From NCBI RefSeq assembly GCF_030816725.1, contig NZ_JAUSYG010000001.1, positions 2,418,001 through 2,482,000 of the forward strand: a stretch of DNA of 64,000 nucleotides, written 5' to 3'. Position 1 is the stretch's first letter; each line of letters starts with the position of its first letter. Source of the stretch: Pseudarthrobacter defluvii. GTDB taxonomy: Bacteria; Actinomycetota; Actinomycetes; Actinomycetales; Micrococcaceae. A program made the translations under genes and the position numbers. The notes beneath the pieces were generated by a model. The model did no database searches and had not been told where the DNA came from. It saw only the letters and a program-made list of their open reading frames with translations. Positions 8,055-15,022 of this stretch are shown in pieces.

Positions 8055-8843
8055 ATGGGGATCACCGAAACACAGCGCGCAGCTCTGACCCAGATGCTCG
8101 ACACAGCGGCCGACCTCGACCGTTGGCGACTCAGGGCTCACCGAGTGGAAGAACCTGAGCCCGGAAGCGAGCTCGCGGTCGACGATGGGATCTTCCAGCG
8201 CATGGCAATCAGCCAGCTTGCACGGCTATCTCTTATCGCCGCGGGCGAACACCTTCGCCTCGCACTCGACGCCATCCAGGCGAAGCAGCTGTACACCTCG
8301 TCACATTTCACGGTGCTGCGAGGAGCCCTGGTCGGCGCATCTCAAGCCGTATGGATCTTGGGACCCCAGGATCGCGATGTGCGCCGGGAGCGAGGTCTGA
8401 CCGTCCTCACAGAGATGTACGTCCAAATGGACAAGTACTACGGCTTTCTCGACAGCACGCAGCTCAAAACCGTCGATCGCGCGAGCCTCGAAGATCAACG
8501 AGTGTGGCTGAGCGAGCGCCGTGATGACGTCGCCTCGATCAGGAGCACCAAGGCGACCCTGAACCTCACTGAGGTCACAGGCGTCGCGGCTGATCACGCT
8601 TTCGCGGATACTACGTCTCGCGACGCGGTCCGACGAATGTGGCGCGAGATGAGCGCCGACGCTCACGTTCTCGGCTGGTCGCTCTTTCAACGGACAACCT
8701 TCGGGCCGGCTGACCGACGCACGGGCGTTGGCGAGGGGTCAGCCCCACGTAGCCCGGAGCATGTCGCGGAGTCGTTTCTGGCCTCGTACCGACTGCTGAG
8801 GTGTGGGTGGTCGTTGTTCGACCGCCGCTGCGAGGGGCCGTAG
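8055..8843 (+). CDS. Hypothetical helical protein
   Basis: 262 residues, mostly helical and soluble, with no signal peptide. Segments such as ISQLARLSLIAAGEHLRLAL and TVLRGALVGASQAVWILGP are typical of a family of uncharacterised actinobacterial proteins, but I cannot name a domain. ATG 8055 was chosen because TATGGT lies seven bases before it (leaderless pattern); ATG 8043, four codons upstream, is the alternative. It converges on the GyrA-like remnant, with a GGATCC palindrome between the two stops. Confidence 0.75.
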   Translation: MGITETQRAALTQMLDTAADLDRWRLRAHRVEEPEPGSELAVDDGIFQRMAISQLARLSLIAAGEHLRLALDAIQAKQLYTSSHFTVLRGALVGASQAVWILGPQDRDVRRERGLTVLTEMYVQMDKYYGFLDSTQLKTVDRASLEDQRVWLSERRDDVASIRSTKATLNLTEVTGVAADHAFADTTSRDAVRRMWREMSADAHVLGWSLFQRTTFGPADRRTGVGEGSAPRSPEHVAESFLASYRLLRCGWSLFDRRCEGP

Positions 8844-8882
8844 AGACGGACTGACCACGCTTTCGGCCCGCGTCTGCAACCC

Positions 8883-8908
8883 GCACGTCAAGGGATCCTT
8901 CAGCGGAC
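8883..8908 (+). repeat. GGATCC-centred palindrome, copy B
   Basis: CAAGGGATCCTTCAGCGGAC lies between two convergent genes, two bases from the stop codon of the minus-strand gene. Confidence 0.65.
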
Positions 8909-8909
8909 A

Positions 8910-9182
8910 TTAGTGCCCATCAAGCAACATCGATCTAAGTTCTCCTGCACGGGAAGCCATGGTCCGGCGCTGGCTTAGGGTGAACCTTCTCACCTGTAGG
9001 TCGATGACCGCCCGACTGGCCACGGCTCCGATGCCCAACAGCTCACCTACACGACGTATTGCTTCATCCACGTTCTCCGAATCGTCAACCACCTGGAACA
9101 CCTAATCGCGCCGGTCCAGGGCCTGCAAAAGAGCCTCAAGTGTTGCTAACTCGTCCCTCGTATGCCGCTCATCCTCATCCAT
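8910..9182 (-). pseudogene. Small GyrA/ParC-like protein gene interrupted by an amber codon
   Basis: One frame of 91 codons runs from ATG 9182 to the stop at 8910 with a single TAG at codon 27 (9104-9102). Before it: MDEDERHTRDELATLEALLQ. After it: FQVVDDSENVDEAIRRVGEL, then LGIGAVASRAVIDLQVRRFT. The LLGI..A.A..DLQ.RR.T pattern resembles the end of the coiled-coil region of DNA gyrase A. The two halves read naturally as one protein with GAG changed to TAG, which is an inference. The 63-codon downstream part could still be translated from GTG 9101. Confidence 0.55.
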
Positions 9183-9227
9183 GCCGCGATTCTTGCACGG
9201 GCAGAAGCCTCGAAGCATTTTTCGTCC

Positions 9228-9250
9228 AGTTTGCGGATCCTTTACCGGAC
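9228..9250 (+). repeat. GGATCC-centred palindrome, copy C
   Basis: TTTGCGGATCCTTTACCGGA, with a degenerate left arm, lies between the divergent starts of the GyrA-like gene and the next gene. Confidence 0.6.
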
Positions 9251-9349
9251 GTGTGCTGGTACTCCCTTGCCATTAGGGTTGGTCGGGCCGTCCCGGGCAG
9301 CTGTTGGAAGAGTGACTACGGGGCCAGCACGGGCTCATTCCCCAGTGCC

Positions 9350-9355
9350 TAGAAT
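9350..9355 (+). promoter_or_regulatory. -10 box of a leaderless transcript
   Basis: TAGAAT ends six bases before ATG 9362, with no ribosome binding site between. A clear -35 was not seen. Confidence 0.5.
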
Positions 9356-9361
9356 GCAACC

Positions 9362-9697
9362 ATGTTCACGTCCAACTTGACCATCGTCCGTCAGAGCGGC
9401 ATGGATCTCACGGTCCAGACTTTGGAGACCACAGAGACCAATCTCCTCATTCGCCTCAGATCAGAGGCCCGAATTCCAGCCAGGCATAGGGCCGCGATAA
9501 CTCTTGCAGCGGCGCATGACCGATTTACGCTCACCGATGGAAACGGCATGACGCTGATGACCGCGCATATGAACTCGCTTTCAGACGGACCCTTCGGAGG
9601 AATCCTCTACCTGGCCTTCCCGTCAGATGACCAGTTCGATCTAGGCACTCCGCTGACACTCAAATCCGAGAACGCCGAGGTGATATTTCAACTCTGA
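9362..9697 (+). CDS. Hypothetical protein, 111 residues
   Basis: Alternating polar and hydrophobic stretches (LLIRLRSEARI, HRAAITLAAAHDRFTLTD, PFGGILYLAFPSDD) suggest a small beta-rich soluble domain. No family recognised. Leaderless start as above. It faces the GNAT gene tail to tail, 26 bases apart, with a degenerate palindrome covering the junction. Confidence 0.65.
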   Translation: MFTSNLTIVRQSGMDLTVQTLETTETNLLIRLRSEARIPARHRAAITLAAAHDRFTLTDGNGMTLMTAHMNSLSDGPFGGILYLAFPSDDQFDLGTPLTLKSENAEVIFQL

Positions 9698-9706
9698 CGC
9701 AAACGC

Positions 9707-9732
9707 GCGCGATTGAGGATCTGCTATCGGGA
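9707..9732 (+). repeat. Degenerate GGATC palindrome, copy C2
   Basis: GATTGAGGATCTGCTATCGG keeps the GAGGATC...TCGGG order of the better copies. It overlaps the last codons of the GNAT gene. Confidence 0.35.
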
Positions 9733-10179
9733 TGCCGCAAAGAGAATGAGCTCAGACCGGCCGTCGTCCGCGGTCACTCCGCGGATCTCCAAGAATCGAG
9801 CGACCGGCCGGAAATTGAGAGTCTCGTGCATCCTGATGGATGCCGTGTTGTGTTCGTTCGTGAAGTAGTAAGCGATTGAAGCCCGAGACCAGATCCATTC
9901 CAATCTCGCCCGGGTGAGGGCAGAACCGACTCCTCGCCGGCGGAATCCCGGAGCGACCACCACGCCCCCAAGATAGTGGCCCGCAGGAGAGCTGCCTTCG
10001 GGATCCGGGTGGAGATGTGTCTTGGCCACGCCGACGACCTCGCCCTGTGCGACGGCCACCAATACGACTCGGTCGTTCCTGGTGGCGATCATCTCGCTGG
10101 TCCAGCGTGTTCTGCCGCTGGCATCACAGACCTCAGTCACATCTCCCAGGTCATCCAGGGTGGCTTCACGAATCTGCAT
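9724..10179 (-). CDS. GNAT-family N-acetyltransferase
   Basis: 151 residues. The acetyl-CoA binding motif A is visible (VVVAPGFRRRGVGSALT, residues ~72-88). It is followed by a conserved helix and the YYFTNEHNTASIRMHETLNF segment typical of GNAT proteins acting on small molecules or proteins. MQIREAT at 10179 was chosen as start: TACGCT ends six bases before it (leaderless pattern), and the upstream extension is not protein-like. Substrate unknown. Single-gene GNAT modules are common in mobile gene cassettes, which fits the setting. Confidence 0.9.
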   Translation of the reverse strand: MQIREATLDDLGDVTEVCDASGRTRWTSEMIATRNDRVVLVAVAQGEVVGVAKTHLHPDPEGSSPAGHYLGGVVVAPGFRRRGVGSALTRARLEWIWSRASIAYYFTNEHNTASIRMHETLNFRPVARFLEIRGVTADDGRSELILFAASR

Positions 10180-10223
10180 GGCCACAGCGTACCGGGCGAG
10201 CCGAAACGTGCCCCTTCGTTCCT

Positions 10224-10249
10224 GCCCGTAAGCCGGTCCTCCACCGGCC
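10224..10249 (+). repeat. GGATCC-type palindrome, copy D
   Basis: GCCCGTAAGCCGGTCCTCCA followed by CCGGCC: a variant with GGTCC at the centre, upstream of the GNAT promoter and 32 bases from a Tn402-like end. Confidence 0.55.
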
Positions 10250-10280
10250 GCTATTCGCTCCTGTGGAGCGCCGGTCAAAA

Positions 10281-10328
10281 TGTCATTTTCCGAAGTCGTC
10301 TACACAAGATGTCCACAGTCGTCTGCAC
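10281..10328 (+). repeat. Tn402/Tn5053-like terminal inverted repeat, copy 2
   Basis: TGTCATTTTCCGAAGTCGTC begins at 10281, and a second binding-like repeat (TGTCCACAGTCGTCTGCAC) lies at 10310-10328. Same orientation as copy 1. No transposase gene is adjacent. Confidence 0.65.
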
Positions 10329-10343
10329 AGCCACTGCATGTCC

Positions 10344-10368
10344 GGAGTGCGGTAAAGGATCGGCTTAA
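10344..10368 (-). repeat. GGATCC-type palindrome, copy I (inverted)
   Basis: Read on the minus strand: CCGATCCTTTACCGCAC, close to the right half of the other copies. It sits between the Tn402-like end and the next gene. Confidence 0.4.
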
Positions 10369-10398
10369 GGTCGGTGCACGTCGTGGTTACGAGGCAGA

Positions 10399-11115
10399 AT
10401 GATGGCCATGGGGAATGATGACGCAGCGCCAAGACAAGTTCAGCTCAGGAATTGGGACGTTGAGCTCTCGCTCCTGGAAGGGCCGGGCGCTGCTTGGGAC
10501 GACATCGTGTCCGCCTGGTTGCCGGCAGAGAACAGGCTTCCACCGAGAGCTCCGTATGACTTTCCGCCGAATGGCTGGAGAATCGTTCACACCTTCCACC
10601 CGGAATGGGCCCACGAAGCCATGATCCTGGGCGCCCCATCCCAGGGGGAACCCGATAGGTGGGTGCTTGTTCAACTGTCCCGAGACGACAAGGGTTGGCA
10701 GTTTGCCATGCCCTTCTCCAGCTGTGGGCCGATTCCCACCAAAGAGGAACGCCGGTCTGGACTGCGTCTGGACTGGGCAAAAGCAACCTATTCAATGGCG
10801 ATGGGATCTATGCCTGAGATCACCGTCGTCCTTGTCAACGAATCATTGCGGGAGTGGATGCCCACTGAGGAAGACACTTCCCATGTCCAGGGCCTAGTGC
10901 TGAATCAACACGGCGAGCAAATCGGAAACGGCTGGTACGCCACAGGAAGCACCCCACGGTTACCTAGCCTGCAACCAGGACAGGAAACAACGCTTCCAGC
11001 GTTTCGAAATAATCCCGAACTCCGGAGCTTGGGTGCTGGCGAATACCAAGTGGTGGCCTTTCTAGCCGCTTTGAACCTTCGGACAGTCGTCCCGGCAAAA
11101 CTCACAATCGAGTAG
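10399..11115 (+). CDS. Hypothetical protein, 238 residues
   Basis: A soluble protein with no signal or membrane helix and no recognised domain. Features: many tryptophans (GWRIVHTFHPEWAHEAM, DRWVLVQL) and a C-terminal half resembling a beta-sandwich (TTLPAFRNNPELRSLGAGEY, LNLRTVVPAKLTIE). GAGG lies five bases before ATG 10399; ATGs three and nine bases downstream are also possible. It converges on the DUF2625 gene, with palindrome copy E between the stops. Confidence 0.7.
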   Translation: MMAMGNDDAAPRQVQLRNWDVELSLLEGPGAAWDDIVSAWLPAENRLPPRAPYDFPPNGWRIVHTFHPEWAHEAMILGAPSQGEPDRWVLVQLSRDDKGWQFAMPFSSCGPIPTKEERRSGLRLDWAKATYSMAMGSMPEITVVLVNESLREWMPTEEDTSHVQGLVLNQHGEQIGNGWYATGSTPRLPSLQPGQETTLPAFRNNPELRSLGAGEYQVVAFLAALNLRTVVPAKLTIE

Positions 11116-11145
11116 CGTACGGACTACAATCCTGACAGTGAGAGT

Positions 11146-11171
11146 GCCCGCTGAAGGATCCTCCACCGGGC
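11146..11171 (+). repeat. GGATCC-centred palindrome, copy E (best preserved)
   Basis: GCCCGCTGAAGGATCC is followed by TCCACCGGGC. The outer GCCCG/CGGGC arms and inner AGGATCCT are all self-complementary. It lies between two convergent genes. Confidence 0.75.
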
Positions 11172-11181
11172 GGGCAGAAGT

Positions 11182-11868
11182 TTAGTTTGACTCTGGTCTG
11201 AGGCTGTTGGCCATTTGTGCATTCAGATAGAGCAGTTCCCGAAAGGGAACTGCCTTTCTTGCCGCCGTCGTAATGTTGCGGCCCTCTTCTGTGAAGAGGA
11301 ACGGGTAGACGCTGATGCCTTCGTCAATGGACAGAGCTGCGACTTCTTCTTCCCATCCCGGCCAGCGCAGTTCCCGGTAAAACTCCGCGGCTCCTGCATT
11401 CAGCAGCCACTCAACGAATGCAGTGTGGCCGGCCCCCAAAGGAGTCGACTCCAGAGTGTCCGGCCGCCAGTAGCAAACTTCTCCGGGTTCGGCGGGGAGA
11501 TCATCGTGATTGATAGCGAAGACTCCACCCAGGACGTCGTAGGCGATCACAAGATGGCCTGGGGGCGCCTCGCGATGGTCGGGATCACCCAGAGCGTTGG
11601 CTGTAGCGATGTCCTCCATTCCCTTAGCGCCGGCGCCGAGAATCCGCACCCACCCGTGATCGACGACGAGAGCTCCGCAGTTCGATGCAATCGCTCCAAG
11701 CGTCGACGCGGCGGTCACCTGCAACCGGAATAGCACGTTCCCTTTGGCGGTTTCGTCAGCTGGCACCACTTTGAAATCGACGGATGAGCTGGCCAAGAGC
11801 GCGTTTAGCCGGGGCCACGCTGGAGAATCGACGCTCAGAAGCTCATCCGCAGATCGTGTTGGAGTCAT
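11182..11868 (-). CDS. DUF2625 family protein
   Basis: 228 residues matching the DUF2625 family: SPAWPRLNALL near the N-terminus, then TAASTLGAIASNCGALVVDH, GWVRILGAGA, YDVLGGVFAIN, CYWRPDTLEST, ELRWPGWEEEVAALS and SVYPFLFTEEGR. The family is cytoplasmic and of unknown function, often found singly near toxin or immunity genes. No Shine-Dalgarno sequence is evident. It is flanked on both sides by GGATCC palindromes, so it forms one complete cassette-like unit (about 11146-11990). Confidence 0.85.
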   Translation of the reverse strand: MTPTRSADELLSVDSPAWPRLNALLASSSVDFKVVPADETAKGNVLFRLQVTAASTLGAIASNCGALVVDHGWVRILGAGAKGMEDIATANALGDPDHREAPPGHLVIAYDVLGGVFAINHDDLPAEPGEVCYWRPDTLESTPLGAGHTAFVEWLLNAGAAEFYRELRWPGWEEEVAALSIDEGISVYPFLFTEEGRNITTAARKAVPFRELLYLNAQMANSLRPESN

Positions 11869-11964
11869 GATCAGATGCTGTCACAGGCTGCGCTGGATAA
11901 GTTGTTTCGCCTGCAGAAATACACTTCCCGGACCAGTATTCAATCGGCCATTGGCGCTCAAAGC

Positions 11965-11990
11965 GCCCGCTGAGGGATCCCTTTCCGGGC
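11965..11990 (+). repeat. GGATCC-centred palindrome, copy F
   Basis: GCCCGCTGAGGGATCCCTTT then CCGGGC: nearly perfect outer and inner arms, between divergent gene starts. Confidence 0.75.
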
Positions 11991-12080
11991 AGTCAGCGCG
12001 TTCTCCGCGGGGAGGCGCTTTTCTGATTCATCCCCAGTATCTGCGCACGTCCGATTGGGATCCTTCCGTGTTCGGTTGGG

Positions 12081-12086
12081 TAGCCT
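12081..12086 (+). promoter_or_regulatory. -10 box before the HEAT-like gene
   Basis: TAGCCT ends seven bases before ATG 12094, the leaderless pattern shared by several genes of this region. It supports 12094 as the original start. Confidence 0.4.
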
Positions 12087-12093
12087 CACTTGT

Positions 12094-12556
12094 ATGGATA
12101 CTCCGTATCGAACAGGACGGGCTTCGATGCCTTGGACGAACTCGACCGGGTTGATTGGAGTCGACTGCAACACGCGTATGGAAGAGGCTTCGTCTCGCTG
12201 GGGGCCGCCGACATGTCACGCGGCATTGCCGGCGACGTAGCGCGATCATTAGCCGCGCTTCGGGACGACCCTTCCTCCGCAATCGGTGAGGGGCTCTACT
12301 CCAACGTTTGTCACCAGGGCACGGTATATGAAGCAACAGCCTATGCAGTGCCCTTCATTGCAGCAGTTGCGGCTGGCGACGTCCCAGACGAGATCCGCCT
12401 CTCTTTGCTGGTGCTGCTGGGGGACATCTCTATAGGAGGAAGCTACGTAGCTCCTCACGGGTCTCACTCAGGTGCATACGGAAACCATGTAGATGTCCTC
12501 GTCACCGAGTCGCTCGCCACTTCGATGAGACGCCTCGCGGCGGTCCAAAAGCCTGC
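12094..12556 (+). pseudogene. HEAT-like repeat protein gene, frameshifted and cut by a Tn402-like end
   Basis: The ATG at 12094 gives MDTPYRTG and then leaves frame. The neighbouring frame continues with FDALDELDRVDW, AYGRGFVSLGAADM and HQGTVYEATAYAVPFIAAVA, the pattern of short HEAT-like proteins (LYH..T.YEAT..AVPFL) often annotated as immunity-like. Inference: one indel in GGACGGGC near codon 8-10. The protein-like sequence stops at ATSMRRLAAVQKP, exactly where the transposon-like repeat begins at 12557; what follows translates from repeat DNA. Probably non-functional. Confidence 0.6.
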
Positions 12557-12604
12557 TGTCGTTTTCCGAAGTCGTCTGCACGAAATGTCAGAAGTCGACT
12601 GCAC
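12557..12604 (+). repeat. Tn402/Tn5053-like terminal inverted repeat, copy 3
   Basis: TGTCGTTTTCCGAAGTCGTC starts at 12557, and the second repeat TGTCAGAAGTCGACTGCAC is at 12586-12604. Same orientation as copies 1 and 2. It truncates the HEAT-like gene. Confidence 0.7.
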
Positions 12605-12707
12605 AGCGGAAGATCTGGCCGTACAAGAGGGCCGCTCGGCGGACGTCGCCGGCTCCTGGCGACGCCCGTTCGTCCACGTGCCGCCCGGGCAATCGGCTCA
12701 CATGCAG

Positions 12708-12742
12708 AGGCACCGGAGTGATCGAACTGCTCGGGTGCCTCG
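12708..12742 (-). terminator. Hairpin after the 174-residue gene
   Basis: GAGGCACC and GGTGCCTC pair at the ends of a ~35-base hairpin, just downstream (minus strand) of the stop codon at 12754. Confidence 0.5.
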
Positions 12743-12753
12743 TTTCGGGGATT

Positions 12754-13278
12754 TCAGAGGTTGCGGATTCGTTTCCACCGATCGGTGATCGCCGGAGTCA
12801 TCCAGTAATGCGCGCCTGAGCGCGCCGGCGTTAAGCTGGCACCCGAATCGACCACAATCGGCCACCAGTCGGTCTCGTAATGCTTCCGGAAGTGGGGGGT
12901 GAGCTTGGTGAACGTGTTTGTGACGCGACCCGCAGAGTGCCCAGTCTCCTCAACGAGGTCCTTCCGGTTGTACTCGCGCGTGCCACGAGGGTCGCGTGCT
13001 ATGACGTCCATGATGTCGGTGAGAACTTGGGTGATGATCGTGTCACCCTGAGCGACGCGTGCCAGTCGCTCTTCCGTCCACACTTCGTCTTTGGCGTCGG
13101 CCCGTTCGTCCTTAGCATCGGACCGTTCAGACACGCCCTCGTGAGGGGGCGTGTCTGCGGCGGACGCGGAAGCAGATGAAACGGCGCTGCGAGCTCGCGA
13201 TCGCTCCGCAAGCAGCTGGTACACCGCCTCGAGGTCCTCGGCGGGAACCGGTACAGAATGAAATTCACTGGGAGACAT
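12754..13278 (-). CDS. Hypothetical protein with probable winged-helix-like C-terminal domain
   Basis: 174 residues. Residues 1-30 (FHSVPVPAEDLEAVYQLLAE) resemble a small family of actinobacterial proteins of unknown function. Residues ~33-70 are a low-complexity Ala/Ser/Asp linker with a repeated SDAKDERADAKDE motif. The C-terminal ~100 residues (ITQVLTDIMDVIARDPRGT, YNRKDLVEETGHSAGRVTNT, FTKLTPHFRKHY) look like a winged-helix or marker-type regulatory domain. GAAAGGA before ATG 13278 is a good ribosome binding site, unlike its leaderless neighbours. DNA binding is inferred. Confidence 0.7.
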   Translation of the reverse strand: MSPSEFHSVPVPAEDLEAVYQLLAERSRARSAVSSASASAADTPPHEGVSERSDAKDERADAKDEVWTEERLARVAQGDTIITQVLTDIMDVIARDPRGTREYNRKDLVEETGHSAGRVTNTFTKLTPHFRKHYETDWWPIVVDSGASLTPARSGAHYWMTPAITDRWKRIRNL

Positions 13279-13465
13279 TTCTTTATCCTTTCGGGGTCTA
13301 ATCTTGTGTTCTCCAGACTAACCACTATCGCCTCCCAGGGCAATACCAGCGTCTGGAGACTTACTAGCCCGTCCCATTGAAGCTCTGGAGACCAAGGTCC
13401 CTGCCTCCGACCTACTTACGCGCCGACGTGACATTCGGCGTCGAGAAAACACCGCCGTTTGCCGC

Positions 13466-13490
13466 CAGCATTCACAGAAGTCGCCTGCAC
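13466..13490 (+). repeat. Degenerate Tn402-like end, copy 4
   Basis: CATTCACAGAAGTCGCCTGC keeps the inner two thirds of the 25-base repeat, but the outer TGTCA is lost. Same orientation as the other copies; no second repeat was found. Confidence 0.4.
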
Positions 13491-13589
13491 CACCCGGGCC
13501 CGCTGTCGTCCCGCGCGCCTGCCGGGGACGCGGTTGACGCCCGGGGAGGTTTCTCAATGGCGGGCTGCGGGCTGCCGGCTGTTCTCGAA

Positions 13590-13741
13590 AACGAAGGATT
13601 GCAAGAACAGCTTGAATCGAGAATCCAGGGGACGACCGCTCATCGCAGTGGCGCGACGTGTGACTTTCGGCGGTAAATGGCGGCGTTTTCACAGCGCTAT
13701 TTGGCGCATGGTGCAGCCCGGAAGTGGTCCCTTACCCGGCA
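13590..13741 (+). repeat. Long dispersed repeat, copy 2
   Basis: Matches 7597-7756 block by block (GAAGGATT, GAATCGAGAATCC, CTCATCG, GTGACTTTCGGCG, TGGCGGCGTT, CGCTATTTGGCGCATG, GCAGCCCG). It ends in palindrome copy G. Confidence 0.7.
13716..13741 (+). repeat. GGATCC-type palindrome, copy G
   Basis: GCCCGGAAGTGGTCCCTTAC then CCGGCA: a variant centre, 24 bases before the next start codon. Confidence 0.5.
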
Positions 13742-13752
13742 TAGACCGTGGT

Positions 13753-13758
13753 TAGAGT
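13753..13758 (+). promoter_or_regulatory. -10 box of a leaderless transcript
   Basis: TAGAGT ends six bases before ATG 13765. Confidence 0.45.
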
Positions 13759-13764
13759 GATGCC

Positions 13765-13941
13765 ATGAGCGGCAGTAGAGCGAAGAAAGAGCGCCAATCC
13801 AAGCGTGAGCGTCCTGGTTACCTGGCAAGTGCCGATTACACCCTTCGCGCGGCGAACGCTGTTCTCGCGGTCGACCTCGGTGAGGTACCTGTATCCCGAG
13901 TAGCCCCGCAGCGTTGCGCCGGCACGGTAACTACAACTTAA
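13765..13941 (+). CDS. 58-residue hypothetical protein
   Basis: Starts MSGSRAKKERQSKRERPGY: a basic N-terminus, then a helical segment (SADYTLRAANAVLAVDLGE) and a short tail with one cysteine. No family recognised. No ribosome binding site, but a -10 box at leaderless spacing. Its stop lies four bases from the stop of the convergent gene. Confidence 0.5.
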   Translation: MSGSRAKKERQSKRERPGYLASADYTLRAANAVLAVDLGEVPVSRVAPQRCAGTVTTT

Positions 13942-13944
13942 AGA

Positions 13945-14391
13945 TCAGGGACGGTACGGTTCCCACCACCAGCCGTGCTCCAAATAGAAGATCAGGAACG
14001 GTACTACGACAGCAGCAAAGGACAAAGTGATGGCTGCGATGGTCATGCGCTTGTTGAAGGTCTTTTGCTGAGCCTGCTCGTGCTCAGATCTAGCACGGTC
14101 TGCTTCCGCGTTCTTCATTGTCTGACTCACCGCTTCCACGAGAACGCGCATCTCGTATAAATGCTCGGTTTGCTCTGCGGCCTGCTTTTGCGTTGCATGC
14201 GGTTCAGACACGCTCAGCTCGAAATCGGGAACCGGAAGGTTCGAAAGAGTGTTCCGTAACTGTTCAAAAGCCAGGGAGGTATGAGCTTCCGCCGACCCAG
14301 AGGCTTCACGTTGCTGTTTCCACGCCTCGATTGCGTCGGCTGATTGGTTTTGCCCGGCTTCGACCGAGGGCTTCGTGTGAAATTCCCGCAT
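13945..14391 (-). CDS. Coiled-coil protein with C-terminal membrane anchor
   Basis: 148 residues. A long charged helical part has coiled-coil character around residues 65-108 (AAEQTEHLYEMRVLVEAVSQ, KNAEADRARSEHEQAQQK). A single transmembrane helix follows (MTIAAITLSFAAVVVPFLIFY), ending in a short tryptophan-rich tail. Tail-anchored topology with the bulk in the cytoplasm is inferred. No family recognised. It lies four bases after the stop of the lipoprotein gene on the same strand, so the two may form an operon. Confidence 0.7.
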   Translation of the reverse strand: MREFHTKPSVEAGQNQSADAIEAWKQQREASGSAEAHTSLAFEQLRNTLSNLPVPDFELSVSEPHATQKQAAEQTEHLYEMRVLVEAVSQTMKNAEADRARSEHEQAQQKTFNKRMTIAAITLSFAAVVVPFLIFYLEHGWWWEPYRP

Positions 14392-14395
14392 CTAA

Positions 14396-14902
14396 TTACC
14401 TCGTGTAGGGCTTCCATGCGTCCAAGATGGGGATGAGTGGGCGGATGTCACCGTTTGCCCGCGTTTCGGCCGCGTCACAGCTCGCGCTTTCGGTTTCTTT
14501 GCAGGCGGCGGAAGCGTCGTTCAAGGCTATCGTGTCGAGCGTGCCTAGCGTGCGGTTGACTAGGGTGCTTATCTCAGACGGGGGCTTGGGCAGGGCGCGT
14601 ATCTGCCGGGCTGCTGTCTTTGCAGTCAAGGTGACCGTTTGTGCAGTGAACCGGCAGGTCGTACGTTTAGCGAAGTCAGTCGCAGTCGTACCAATAGAGG
14701 CAAATGCGCATTCCCCTATGTTCTCCTCGTATTCCCGCCATTCCTGTTCGTTCTCAGTGATGATGCTAGCGAACTGGGCAACGGTAGCCGTGGGTGTCGG
14801 CGTGGGCGTGGCTGTTGGAGTCGAAGAAACGGCCTGCGGTTCCGCGCAACCGCTGAGAATCGGACATGCCGCCAACGTGGCGCCCCCAATATGCATTTTC
14901 AT
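14396..14902 (-). CDS. Putative lipoprotein
   Basis: Start MKMHIGGATLAACPILSGC, with a lipobox (ILSGC) near residue 19, indicates export and lipid attachment of the cysteine. A Thr/Pro linker (TPTATPTPTPTATV) follows, then a ~130-residue domain with several cysteines (ECAF, TTCRF, SAACKETESASC) that could form disulfides. The frame is open ten codons further upstream, but 14902 gives the proper signal peptide. Function unknown. Probably cotranscribed with the membrane-anchored gene downstream. Confidence 0.7.
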   Translation of the reverse strand: MKMHIGGATLAACPILSGCAEPQAVSSTPTATPTPTPTATVAQFASIITENEQEWREYEENIGECAFASIGTTATDFAKRTTCRFTAQTVTLTAKTAARQIRALPKPPSEISTLVNRTLGTLDTIALNDASAACKETESASCDAAETRANGDIRPLIPILDAWKPYTR

Positions 14903-15022
14903 GTTCACAGCATAGGGGCGAGGGTCCGACATTAATAGTTGTGTCGTAGCTCTGTCATAGCGTCGCCCCCGGAGGGGTTTGCAGCGATGACAGCGCTGCT
15001 GGGTGGGTGTCCGCTCTGTGCA

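Larger units (their letters stand above)
13279..13764. other. Intergenic region with repeats
   Basis: No gene is recognised. It holds a degenerate Tn402-like end (13466-13490), long repeat copy 2 and palindrome copy G. Confidence 0.6.
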
